Shown here: positions 28,826-38,017 of the stretch, piece by piece
How the letters are laid out: each line of letters starts with the position of its first letter
Position numbering within the stretch: position 1 is the stretch's first letter
Assembly: GCA_947649495.1 (NCBI GenBank)
Contig: CANSRU010000003.1
Coordinates: 1 to 64,000 of the forward strand
Direction: 5' to 3'
Source of the DNA: an uncultured Porphyromonadaceae bacterium
Lineage (GTDB): Bacteria; Bacteroidota; Bacteroidia; Bacteroidales; Muribaculaceae
Length of the DNA stretch: 64,000 nucleotides
Translations under genes and position numbers: made by a program
The notes under the pieces: model-generated
Seen by the model: the letters and a program-made list of their open reading frames with translations, nothing else
What the model was told of the DNA's origin: nothing
Databases searched by the model: none

Positions 28826-30079
28826 TTATTCGTAGCGCATTGAATTAGCCGGGGAAAGACGCGCTATTATGCCAGAGGGTATAATCAGCAATAAGAATGA
28901 GACCAAAATTACGCCTATGTTCAGAATCACGATTGGCAGCAACTCCAAATCGACTGGCACATAATTGATATAATAAGCATCGGCATCAAGAGGCAGAATG
29001 TGCCAATAATGTTGCAGCATCAGCAGTCCCACGGCTACAACATTCCCGATAATAAGTCCCTTGAACACGAGGCGCTCTGTCATATATATGAAGATTGCTC
29101 TTATCTGGGCATTAGTGGCTCCGAGGGCTTTTAAAAGACCAATCATGCGCACACGTTCCAGAATTATTATAAATAGGCTTGATATCAACGTAAACCCTGA
29201 CACACAAAGCATAAGCGCTATTATCACCACCACGTTTGTGTCGAGCAGGTCGAGCCAGTTGAAATACATGGCACAGCGGTCGTAGACAGTCTCGGTTCTA
29301 TATAAATATCTGCCTCCATTCTCAATCACCTCATTGAGCAACCGGTTGGTTATCTCTCCCGCAACATGCGGGATTTGCTTCTTGTCTACTCCGTTTATTT
29401 CAATAATGGAGCCGGTTATGGAATCGACTTTACATAGTTTCTGCAATAAGGTTATCGGGCAATACGCATACATGGCATCGTATTCGGAAAAATGGGTGTC
29501 GTACACACCTGTGATTTTCAGATTACGTGTGCGCAGGGTGCTATTGTTGAAAAAGTGAGCCTTTACCTTGTCACCCGGATATAACCCGAGCATATCGGCG
29601 GTTGAACGAGATATTACTATGGTATTGTCGTCAATTGCTGAGGTGTCGCCCGGTAGTTTTCCGCTGGTTATGTTTGCCTTGACAAAATTCCAATCCTGAG
29701 ATTTGTCGAGCCCCTTTAAAATGAGACCACGGAAATTATTGTCGGTTTTTAATATTACAGGTTCACACATTGAAATTGATACAGACGCTTCAGGGGCAAT
29801 GTCGTGTATCATTTCCAGCATATTGTTATCGTATCTTATGCCGGTGGTAAGTCCGGGCACAGAGTCGTTCTCGGGTGGATATATCGATATCTGGGATATG
29901 AATCCCATGAGTTTTTCGGTAATCTCTTTTTTGAATCCCGACACAATCGAGATGGAAATGAGCATGATTATGAACGATAAGGCAATTCCGGCGATGGCTA
30001 TTACGATGCCGGGCGATGGTGCGCTCCGGCCTTCAGCCTTTAACGACAGTCTCTTACCTATGAATACCGCTAAATTCAT
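28826..30079 (-). CDS. ABC transporter permease, LolC/LolE-like
   Basis: 417 aa; MacB-type periplasmic domain and FtsX-type helices (IIILERVRMIGLLKALGATNAQIRAIFIY). Confidence 0.9.
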   Translation of the reverse strand: MNLAVFIGKRLSLKAEGRSAPSPGIVIAIAGIALSFIIMLISISIVSGFKKEITEKLMGFISQISIYPPENDSVPGLTTGIRYDNNMLEMIHDIAPEASVSISMCEPVILKTDNNFRGLILKGLDKSQDWNFVKANITSGKLPGDTSAIDDNTIVISRSTADMLGLYPGDKVKAHFFNNSTLRTRNLKITGVYDTHFSEYDAMYAYCPITLLQKLCKVDSITGSIIEINGVDKKQIPHVAGEITNRLLNEVIENGGRYLYRTETVYDRCAMYFNWLDLLDTNVVVIIALMLCVSGFTLISSLFIIILERVRMIGLLKALGATNAQIRAIFIYMTERLVFKGLIIGNVVAVGLLMLQHYWHILPLDADAYYINYVPVDLELLPIVILNIGVILVSFLLLIIPSGIIARLSPANSMRYE

Positions 30080-30091
30080 GCCACGTTAGCA

Positions 30092-31291
30092 TCAGATGGT
30101 GCGACCCGGGTATGCTTTAAGAGCTTCAGCCAATACTTTAAGAGCCTCAGCGAGATCTTCTTTGTTCAGCACATAAGCCATTCTCACTTCGTTGATGCCC
30201 ATGCCGGGAGTGGTGTAGAAACCAGAGGCCGGTGCCATAAAAACGGTGGCTCCTTCGAAACTGAATTCCTTAAGGCACCATTCGCAGAACTTGTCAGCAT
30301 TATCCACCGGAAGCTGGACCACTGTATAGAATGCACCCATCGGTATCGGAGTGTAGCATCCGGGAATCTTGTTTATTCCATCGATAAGGAATTTTCTGCG
30401 CTCGACATACTCGTTATATGTCATAAGCATATATTCGGCCGATGTATCTATGGATGCCTCTGCAACAATCTGTCCGAGCAGTGGCGGGCTCAAACGAGCC
30501 TGACAGAACTTCATTACATTTTTTTTCAGCTCTTTGTGCTTGGTTATCAATGCGCCGATGCGTATTCCGCACTCGCTGTAACGCTTTGAAACAGAGTCGA
30601 TGAGCACCACCTGCTCCTCTATGCCCGGAAGATGAAAGGCTGAGATGTATGGTGCGCCGGTATAGCAGTATTCTCGGTACACCTCATCTGAAAACAGAAA
30701 TAAATCATATTGCTTGACTATGTCACGCAACTGGTTCATCTCTTTTTGTGTATACAGGTAGCCGGTGGGATTGTTGGGATTGCATATCAGTATTCCCTTG
30801 GTGCGTGGAGTGATTAATTTTTCAAATTCTTCCACTGGAGGTAACGCAAACCCTTCTTCAATGCTTGACGGAACGGTGATTATCTTTGCTCCTGCTGATA
30901 TGGCAAACGCCATATAGTTGGCATAGGCCGGTTCCGGTACTATTATTTCATCGCCCGGATCCAGACAAGCCATAAATGCGAACAGAACGGCCTCCGAACC
31001 GCCGGTGGTTATTATAATATCGTCAACATCCACATTGATGTTGAAACGCTTGTAATAATCAACCAACTTGGTTCTTAACGAAAGCAATCCTTCCGACGGA
31101 CTGTATTCGAGGACTGTTCTGTCTATGGTTTTCAACGCATCGAGACCTTCGCGTGGAGTTGGAAGATCCGGTTGCCCGATATTCAGACGGATTACCTTTA
31201 TGCCTCGTTCGGTAGCCTCATTGGCCAAAGGCACTAATTTGCGTATTGGGGAAGCGGGCATCATTTCGCCACGCTGAGATATAACTGGCAT
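30092..31291 (-). CDS. Class I/II pyridoxal-phosphate aminotransferase
   Basis: 399 aa; NPNNPTGYLYTQKEM; SDEVYREYCYTG; SVSKRYSECGIRIG PLP-Lys region. Confidence 0.93.
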   Translation of the reverse strand: MPVISQRGEMMPASPIRKLVPLANEATERGIKVIRLNIGQPDLPTPREGLDALKTIDRTVLEYSPSEGLLSLRTKLVDYYKRFNINVDVDDIIITTGGSEAVLFAFMACLDPGDEIIVPEPAYANYMAFAISAGAKIITVPSSIEEGFALPPVEEFEKLITPRTKGILICNPNNPTGYLYTQKEMNQLRDIVKQYDLFLFSDEVYREYCYTGAPYISAFHLPGIEEQVVLIDSVSKRYSECGIRIGALITKHKELKKNVMKFCQARLSPPLLGQIVAEASIDTSAEYMLMTYNEYVERRKFLIDGINKIPGCYTPIPMGAFYTVVQLPVDNADKFCEWCLKEFSFEGATVFMAPASGFYTTPGMGINEVRMAYVLNKEDLAEALKVLAEALKAYPGRTI

Positions 31292-31439
31292 TTTTGTAGT
31301 AGTCGTTTTTCAGTACATTTTATATTATGCAAAGTTAAGATAAATGGTGCCAATCGCAAAATTTTTTCTAACCCTGCTGTCTTAATTGGAAAAAGGGGGA
31401 TAGCAACCCGATGAAATTACAAAGAGAACATTTAAATAA

Positions 31440-31471
31440 AAACCCTAAACCGTTGCAGCGGTCAAGGGTTT
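31440..31471 (-). terminator. Intrinsic terminator of the small RNA
   Basis: Minus strand AAACCCTTGACCG-CTGCAA-CGGTTTAGGGTTT followed by TTATTT. Confidence 0.8.
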
Positions 31472-31665
31472 AAGGTTGAAAAGTAATGCCGCCGCTTTCC
31501 AATCTTAATTAACCAGTCGCGGCGAGCCTTTTCTATCTTATGAGAATTGAAGTTTCTTTTAAGGTAGGCAAATGGACGGTAAAAATTATATTCCGTCGCT
31601 GATGCCTGGGGGCTGCAAATGGCTGTAGTGGTTGGCAATCCACAAGTCTCCCGAAAGGTTTTCAA
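31440..31665 (-). ncRNA. Candidate structured small RNA, unassigned family
   Basis: Promoter TTTG-N20-TATCTTTG on the minus strand (31697-31700, 31669-31676); paired ends TTGAAAA/TTTTCAA (31659-31665, 31476-31482); internal stems GTGG/CCAC, GACGG/CCGTC, CGCCGC/GCGGCG; 3' terminator hairpin. Confidence 0.72.
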
Positions 31666-31668
31666 TCG

Positions 31669-31700
31669 CAAAGATAACGCAAACTTTGCAAAGATGCAAA
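31669..31700 (-). promoter_or_regulatory. Promoter of the small RNA (TTTG-N20-TATCTTTG)
   Basis: CAAAGATA at 31669-31676 and CAAA at 31697-31700 on the plus strand. Confidence 0.7.
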
Positions 31701-31779
31701 AAGGCCCTGTGTTGTGTCTTTACAGACGTGCTTTCGCTTGAACTCACATAATGTGTAGGTAATTTTAGTGCTGTAAAAC

Positions 31780-31816
31780 AGCAGGAAGTCAGGTGTCTAC
31801 CACCTGACTTCCTGCT
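31780..31816 (-). terminator. Terminator downstream of tRNA-Thr
   Basis: AGCAGGAAGTCAGGTG / CACCTGACTTCCTGCT 16-bp perfect stem, T-rich on the minus-strand 3' side. Confidence 0.75.
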
Positions 31817-31829
31817 TGTTGCTTGCTTG

Positions 31830-31902
31830 AGCCGCGAGTGGGACTCGAACCCACGACCTTTTCGTTACGAATGAAATGCTCTACCGACTGAGCTATTGCG
31901 GC
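31830..31902 (-). tRNA. tRNA-Thr (anticodon CGT)
   Basis: Reverse complement GCCGCAATAGCTCAGTCGGTAGAGCATTTCATTCGTAACGAAAAGGTCGTGGGTTCGAGTCCCACTCGCGGCT folds as a cloverleaf. Confidence 0.92.
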
Positions 31903-31930
31903 TGGTTGCGCTAAAAGCGCTACAAAGATA

Positions 31931-33322
31931 CTAATAATTTACTGTTTGTTTGCTATACGTGAATTTTATTTTTGCATCATCTAATAGCAATTTACACATG
32001 GCCGGACCGCTTACGTATGGGTTTATTCCGGTGATGTAGCTCTGACCTTGCTGATAGTATGAGCCTTGGGTGCTTTCAACTACCAAATCCACAGGGGTGA
32101 GGGTGAAGGTATAGTCTTCGGCCTTTATTTCGTCCTTTGCCAACATATCTATTATGTACTGGCGCATAGCGGTGAAGTCGTATGTCTTTGTTGTGGAGTT
32201 GTACGAAGCGATGAACGACGTCTTGTCGTCGTTAATTTTATTGTCGGCAAAGAAATCTTTTTTGTCCTTCGACAGAATCAGAAGTACATTTACCGGAGGT
32301 TCGATACCATAGTTGTTGGTGATTTCCTCTACGGGGATTGAGAATGTGAGAGTGTTTATTACAGACAGGTCTCCGCCGTTGGTTTTATAACGGTTGATGA
32401 TGTCAAGTGTCGGGAATGTCAGTTGTACATCGTAACCCGACGGTGCCACGATGATATTCTCACCCGCATCGGCCATATCGGAAAGCGAAGAGCTGAGCGA
32501 TAGGTCTATGATGTTGTTTGTGACAACCTCAGGTGTCACAGCCATGTATGTTGAGGATACTTTGTAGACAGTGTCGCGGGTCACATCGTTTTTTGTTACC
32601 TTGTCGTGTTTCTTATAGTAGAGGTTGATTCGGGTTTCATTGATGTTGACCACCAATCCGGAACCGAATGTACTCTTGATATACACTCCGGGGAAGAACT
32701 CGGCGAATGCCCCCGGGGTGGCAAATGTAGCGGGATTGGTAATGTATTCGTTGTAGAACCGCTTTGCAAACGACAAAGGTAAATCTACGGATATTGTGCG
32801 GTATGCCAGATTGTTTACAGAGTCATTGTAGAGAGCATTAGCCGTATATATCTGAGTCTGGGGAGTCCACACATTGGCGGGGTCGTAATATCCTTCAGGA
32901 TTGAAATTACTATATATCGGCGAGGGGAGCTGTCGGGTCAGGGGATATACCTTAAGACCCATGGGTACCAATGAGTCGCCGGTGAAATCTCCGGGTTTCA
33001 TAAACATGAGCATCTTTATTGAATCGATGTCGTTGATTCCCACGCCTACTGTGTCCAGCTGCATGGCCGGCATAAATTGAGTTACGATATCCGATTTGAA
33101 TCGTCCGAATTCCTTGGCATCCAATGCCCCAAGTATCTGGGTGACGGTTCGCGATTGTAAGTCGGTGTTGGTACGTGGCGTGCCCGATACGGTGAAAGCC
33201 GAATCGATTATAACTTCAGACCGGTCTGTGACAAGAGAACTGCCTATTGTCGAGGAGTCGTCGCATGCCGTTGATATCCCCAGTGCTATGCAGGCTAATA
33301 TGAATATATGGGTAAATTTCAT
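31931..33322 (-). CDS. DUF4270-family lipoprotein
   Basis: 463 aa; lipobox-like ISTAC; DDSSTIGSSLVTDRSEVIIDSAFTVSG. Confidence 0.85.
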   Translation of the reverse strand: MKFTHIFILACIALGISTACDDSSTIGSSLVTDRSEVIIDSAFTVSGTPRTNTDLQSRTVTQILGALDAKEFGRFKSDIVTQFMPAMQLDTVGVGINDIDSIKMLMFMKPGDFTGDSLVPMGLKVYPLTRQLPSPIYSNFNPEGYYDPANVWTPQTQIYTANALYNDSVNNLAYRTISVDLPLSFAKRFYNEYITNPATFATPGAFAEFFPGVYIKSTFGSGLVVNINETRINLYYKKHDKVTKNDVTRDTVYKVSSTYMAVTPEVVTNNIIDLSLSSSLSDMADAGENIIVAPSGYDVQLTFPTLDIINRYKTNGGDLSVINTLTFSIPVEEITNNYGIEPPVNVLLILSKDKKDFFADNKINDDKTSFIASYNSTTKTYDFTAMRQYIIDMLAKDEIKAEDYTFTLTPVDLVVESTQGSYYQQGQSYITGINPYVSGPAMCKLLLDDAKIKFTYSKQTVNY

Positions 33323-33365
33323 AATATATATACGGTGTGAGAAGAGGAGGTTATAAGAAACTCGT

Positions 33366-34184
33366 TTATTCGTTTATCAATGTTTCATAAAATGCCGAAT
33401 AACGGTCGTTGAGCGAATCCTCATCGGGCGAATATGGCATGAATGGTTTGCCTGAAGCCCGGGCGTATTCTATAAGCTCTTCAGGAACACCATCGCCTGA
33501 TTGTATTATGGCATCCGAGTAGTCAATGGCGAGTTTGTTTAATGAGATGAAGTCAACCGGTGCGTCAACTATGGATTTCAGGTCGCTGTCGGAAAATTGG
33601 CTCATGCGTAATTTCTCGGCAAATCGTTCGTCGAGATTTCCCTGGAAGTCTTCCGGACGCAATGCGTATACTATTTTCGAGCTGACAAACGATGGATCCT
33701 CGTGGTACATGCGTTTGAGATACAGTGGTACCAAGGCCGATATCCATCCCATGCAGTGTACTATTGCAGGTTCCCAGCGTAGTTTCTTTACTGTTTCAAT
33801 GACCCCTTTGGCAAAAAACATTATACGTTCATCATTGTCTTCAGGCGAAGAGTCTATCTCAAGACGTTTGTCGGGTGAGAAATGGAAGTAATCATCATTG
33901 TCGATGAAGTATACCTGCATGCGTGCCGGTTGCAATGTGGCCACCTTTATTATTAGAGGATGGTCGGAATCGTCAATTATGACATTCATGCCTGATAGGC
34001 GAATTACTTCATGAAGCTGATTGCGGCGTTCGTTGATGCAACCATATTTGGGCATGAATGTGCGTACTTCATAGCCTTTTTCCTGTGTGCCCTGAGGCAA
34101 TTTGTTGCCCAAAACGGAGAGTGCGGTCTGGGGCAGGTATGGAGTTATTTCTTGAGAGATGTACAGTACTTTTTTACGCTCCAT
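33366..34184 (-). CDS. Single-domain glycogen/starch synthase-like (GT5 N-terminal) protein
   Basis: 272 aa; KVLYISQEITPYLPQTALSVLGNKLPQGTQEKGYEVRTFMPKYG.. and IVHCMGWISALVPLYLK resemble the GT5 catalytic N-domain; no GT1 C-terminal domain. Confidence 0.8.
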   Translation of the reverse strand: MERKKVLYISQEITPYLPQTALSVLGNKLPQGTQEKGYEVRTFMPKYGCINERRNQLHEVIRLSGMNVIIDDSDHPLIIKVATLQPARMQVYFIDNDDYFHFSPDKRLEIDSSPEDNDERIMFFAKGVIETVKKLRWEPAIVHCMGWISALVPLYLKRMYHEDPSFVSSKIVYALRPEDFQGNLDERFAEKLRMSQFSDSDLKSIVDAPVDFISLNKLAIDYSDAIIQSGDGVPEELIEYARASGKPFMPYSPDEDSLNDRYSAFYETLINE

Positions 34185-34336
34185 CGCGAATGTGTTGTAA
34201 ATTTATAGTTAAGTTCCGCAAAGATACGGAAAAAATTTGATATGGATGAATTACACATCTGTTTAAAAAGTAAAAAGTGTGAATTTCTCCGCAATGCGGT
34301 TTTTTGTTAGTATATTTGCACAAATTTTTTAGACAG

Positions 34337-34804
34337 ATGTTACGATTCAAGTTTATTTTTATATTAATGGTGTTGTGGAGTGCGGTGGCGCATTCCCAAA
34401 GCCCTGAAGCAGGTGCGAGGTGGCGGGTTAATGTCAAAATGACATCTGCCACAGCCGGTGAAGTGATTGTGAAGGCTGTGATTGATGATGGATGGCATAT
34501 TTACGGAACTTCTCTCCCTGAAGGTGGCCCGATTTCCACAACTATCGATTTCAATGGCAGTACAGGAGTGAAGTTTACATCTCCGGTCAAGGTGTCGCCT
34601 GCACCACATAAAGGCTTCGATTCGATGTTCAATATGGAGTTGACATGGTGGGAAAACGCTGTTACATTCCGCCGGTCGTTTACCGTGACGGATGTTGATG
34701 CGGCTCAAATCAAAGGTTCGGTGTCGTATATGATGTGCAATCAGCGTAATTGCATGCGTCCTCCAGTATATAATTTTTCAAAATCACTACCTAAAGTAAA
34801 ATGA
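34337..34804 (+). CDS. Stand-alone DsbD N-terminal (nDsbD) domain protein
   Basis: Likely start MLRFKFIFILMVLWSAVAHSQ; DDGWHIYGTSLPEGGP; MMCNQRNCMRPP Cys pair. Confidence 0.85.
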   Translation: MLRFKFIFILMVLWSAVAHSQSPEAGARWRVNVKMTSATAGEVIVKAVIDDGWHIYGTSLPEGGPISTTIDFNGSTGVKFTSPVKVSPAPHKGFDSMFNMELTWWENAVTFRRSFTVTDVDAAQIKGSVSYMMCNQRNCMRPPVYNFSKSLPKVK

Positions 34805-36804
34805 TATTCAGTAAATTACGTGCTGTGTTCGGCATGGTTGCCGTTATCGTGGCTTTTAATGTCGGTGCACAGATTGTGACACCTGTCACATGGCAGTCAA
34901 CAATAGAGATGACCTCTGCTACGGAGGGAAAGATGATATTTAAGGCTCATATTGACGACGGATGGCATTTGTATGGATTGAATCTGCCTTCCGGCGGTCC
35001 TCGTTCCACCCGCTTTGATTTTACTGATATCGATGGCGCATCGCTTATCGGTGATATCGTACCTTCGGTTGCACCTATTGAGAAAGTCGATCGCTTTTTC
35101 GACCTGAAATTGAGCTGGTGGGAGAGCGATGTGGCTTTTACACAGTTATTTAAACTGGATAGTGATAGCCATGGTTGTCGAGTGTCCGGAACCATTGAGT
35201 TTCAGGGTTGCAATAGCAAAAGTTGCATACCTCCGTCTACTGAAACGTTTGAACTTTCTGTAGGTAGTGCGCCTGCCGCTGTGGATAAAACAGAGGTTGG
35301 CGACACAGTGGCTGCATCAGGGATTGTGGGGAAGGATGTACAGGAAACAGTTTCTGATGCCAGATGGTGGGCTCCAGTAACATTCCCTGAGAGCGATGAG
35401 GCAAGTACTCTCGACATTGCGCGCTCATCATCGTTATGGTACATTTTTATCTGGGGCTTTATCGGTGGACTGATAGCTATTATGACTCCATGTGTATGGC
35501 CCATGATTCCTCTTACAGTTAGTTTTTTCCTTAAAAAAAGCTCCTCCCGTCGTCGTTCGATTGCGGATGCATTGATTTATGGATTGTCAATAATTGTGAT
35601 ATACCTCGGTCTCGGATTGATTATAACATTGGTTTTCGATGCCGGTAAATTGAACGATTTAGCCACTAACGCGGTGTTCAATCTCATATTTTTTGCGCTG
35701 TTGGTGGTATTCGCGGTTTCGTTTTTCGGAGCGTTTGATATAAAACTTCCATCAAGCTGGAGCACTGGTGTTGACAGCAAGGCTGAGCGTACATCCGGAC
35801 TTCTCAGCATATTCTTTATGGCTTTCACATTGGCATTGGTATCGTTCTCATGTACCGGTCCGCTTATCGGTACACTCTTGGTGGAGGCCGCTTCTGATGG
35901 TAGCATAGCAGGTCCGGCCGTGGGCATGGGTGCGTTTGCATTGGCTTTGGCCATACCGTTCACGCTATTTGCATTTTTCCCATCTCTTATAAAAGGCATG
36001 CCCCGCTCCGGGGGCTGGTTGAACTCCGTTAAGGTGGTTCTCGGATTTCTTGAATTGATATTATCTCTTAAATTCCTTTCGATAGCCGACCTTGCTTACG
36101 GTTGGGGCATATTGGATCGCGAGATTTTCATCGCTATATGGATTGTATTGTTCATCCTGCTGGGGATGTATCTGTTGGGTAAGTTGCGGTTTAGTCACGA
36201 TGCTCCGCTTGAGTGGGTGTCTATTCCCCGTTTCTTCATGGCGTTGGCCTCGTTTAGTTTTGCGGTGTATCTGTTGCCCGGTATGTGGGGCGCGCCGCTA
36301 AAGGGAGTCAGTGCCTTTGTACCTCCGTTGCATACTCAGGATTTTAATCTTTACGAGGATGGCCAATTTCAGACTTTCGACGATTTTGATGAAGGTATGA
36401 GATATGCTGCTGAACATCATAAGGCCGTGTTATTGGATTTTTCAGGCTATGGATGTGTCAATTGCCGTAAGATGGAAGGGGCGGTATTTGACACCCCCGA
36501 GGTGCAGAACATGATAAAGGATAACTTTGTGCTGATAACTCTTATGGTGGATGACAAGCAGGAACTGCCACAGCCCATATCCGTAGAGGAAAATGGAAAG
36601 AAACTTAAGCTGACTACTGTAGGAGCCAAATGGAGCTATCTGCAACGCACAAAATTCGCAGCAAGTGTACAGCCATATTATGTGATAGTAAACAACGAAG
36701 GCGATGCCTTGGTCAATCCGTATTACTTTGACGAGAGCGTGGATAAATTCGTTGATTGGCTGAACTCTGGATTGAAGGCATATAAGGCCGAAACAAGTAA
36801 ATAG
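34801..36804 (+). CDS. dsbD: Thiol:disulfide interchange protein DsbD
   Basis: 667 aa; nDsbD (CNSKSCIPP), TM core (TPCVWPMIPLTVSFF, SFSCTGPLIG), C-terminal thioredoxin GYGCVNCRKME. Confidence 0.96.
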   Translation: MIFSKLRAVFGMVAVIVAFNVGAQIVTPVTWQSTIEMTSATEGKMIFKAHIDDGWHLYGLNLPSGGPRSTRFDFTDIDGASLIGDIVPSVAPIEKVDRFFDLKLSWWESDVAFTQLFKLDSDSHGCRVSGTIEFQGCNSKSCIPPSTETFELSVGSAPAAVDKTEVGDTVAASGIVGKDVQETVSDARWWAPVTFPESDEASTLDIARSSSLWYIFIWGFIGGLIAIMTPCVWPMIPLTVSFFLKKSSSRRRSIADALIYGLSIIVIYLGLGLIITLVFDAGKLNDLATNAVFNLIFFALLVVFAVSFFGAFDIKLPSSWSTGVDSKAERTSGLLSIFFMAFTLALVSFSCTGPLIGTLLVEAASDGSIAGPAVGMGAFALALAIPFTLFAFFPSLIKGMPRSGGWLNSVKVVLGFLELILSLKFLSIADLAYGWGILDREIFIAIWIVLFILLGMYLLGKLRFSHDAPLEWVSIPRFFMALASFSFAVYLLPGMWGAPLKGVSAFVPPLHTQDFNLYEDGQFQTFDDFDEGMRYAAEHHKAVLLDFSGYGCVNCRKMEGAVFDTPEVQNMIKDNFVLITLMVDDKQELPQPISVEENGKKLKLTTVGAKWSYLQRTKFAASVQPYYVIVNNEGDALVNPYYFDESVDKFVDWLNSGLKAYKAETSK

Positions 36805-36806
36805 AT

Positions 36807-37592
36807 ATGAAGCATACTCGTTCAGAAAAGATAGAGGCATTAGGTCGTGTTATCGACACTCTGGATATCCTTAGGGTACAATGTCCATGGGATCGGAAAC
36901 AGACTAATGAATCTTTGCGACCCAACACCATTGAAGAGGTGTATGAGCTTTGCGATGCGCTGATGCATGATGATGAGTCCAACATATGCAAGGAACTCGG
37001 TGATGTGTTGTTGCATGTGTTGTTTTATGCCAAGATTGGCGAGGAAAAAAATGCGTTCGACATTTGTGATGTTGCCGATGCGCTTAATTCAAAACTTATT
37101 TTCCGCCATCCTCATGTCTTTGGAAGTACGAATGTCGCTGACTCCAATGAGGTATCTCAGAACTGGGAGCAAATAAAGTTGAAGGAACGGGGAGGAAACC
37201 GTACTGTGCTTGCCGGAGTGCCTAAATCGCTTCCTGCATTGATAAAAGCTTTCCGCATTCAGGAAAAGGCCGCTAACGTCGGTTTTGATTGGGCGGAACG
37301 TGCGCAAGTATGGGATAAGGTTAGGGAAGAGATCTCCGAATTTGCCGTTGAGGCTGAATCGTTGGCTCCAGACAGAATGGAAGCGGAAATGGGAGATTTG
37401 CTTTTTAGTCTCATCAATGTGGCACGTTTATACGGCATAAATCCGGAGAACGCTCTTGAAAAAACTAATGCGAAGTTTATTCATCGGTTTAATTATATTG
37501 AAGCCAAAGCTACCGAATGTGGTAAGTCAATCAAGGATATGACACTTGGAGAGATGGATGCATTGTGGAACGAGGCTAAAATGACAGAATGA
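36807..37592 (+). CDS. mazG: Nucleoside triphosphate pyrophosphohydrolase MazG
   Basis: 261 aa; LRVQCPWDRKQTNESLRPNTIEEVYEL; ELGDVLLHVLFYAKI. Confidence 0.96.
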   Translation: MKHTRSEKIEALGRVIDTLDILRVQCPWDRKQTNESLRPNTIEEVYELCDALMHDDESNICKELGDVLLHVLFYAKIGEEKNAFDICDVADALNSKLIFRHPHVFGSTNVADSNEVSQNWEQIKLKERGGNRTVLAGVPKSLPALIKAFRIQEKAANVGFDWAERAQVWDKVREEISEFAVEAESLAPDRMEAEMGDLLFSLINVARLYGINPENALEKTNAKFIHRFNYIEAKATECGKSIKDMTLGEMDALWNEAKMTE

Positions 37593-38017
37593 ATAAGATT
37601 GTATTAAAGGTAATTGCTGTGGCACTTATGGCTTGTGGAAGTATAGGCCTTTGCTCACAGACATTGAAGCACTATACTGTTAGAAAAAACGGTTCATCTG
37701 AATTGATGGATCTAAGGGTGGACAGCGTGGATTTTCGCGATGATCTTACTCGGGTCTATGGTAAACTTATGGGGCGTCCACATACATCATCACGTATAGA
37801 CCGTTTGTATATCACTATATCAGGCAAGCAATTCGAGTCAATGGATATTGATGGAGTGGATATGAAAAGATGGTTTCAATGGGAGGATGATGGACTGATT
37901 CCTGTAGAGATTGACTTCATGCCGATGAAACATACCGGAGATTTTGAAATTGTAGTCAATGGCCCCCGGGGTGAGGACAGGTGGATTGTAACGAATGCTA
38001 AAAGACACGTAAAGTGA
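37589..38017 (+). CDS. Conserved secreted hypothetical protein
   Basis: 142 aa; signal peptide; ATGA overlap with mazG; VDSVDFRDDLTRVYGKLMGRPHTSSRID. Confidence 0.75.
   Translation: MNKIVLKVIAVALMACGSIGLCSQTLKHYTVRKNGSSELMDLRVDSVDFRDDLTRVYGKLMGRPHTSSRIDRLYITISGKQFESMDIDGVDMKRWFQWEDDGLIPVEIDFMPMKHTGDFEIVVNGPRGEDRWIVTNAKRHVK

Noticed and set aside
31462-31671. 69-aa ORF MRLKTFRETCGLPTTTAICSPQASATEYNFYRPFAYLKRNF...
   Set aside because: Starts with TTG inside the -7 element and coincides with a folded RNA; treated as a spurious ORF over an ncRNA.
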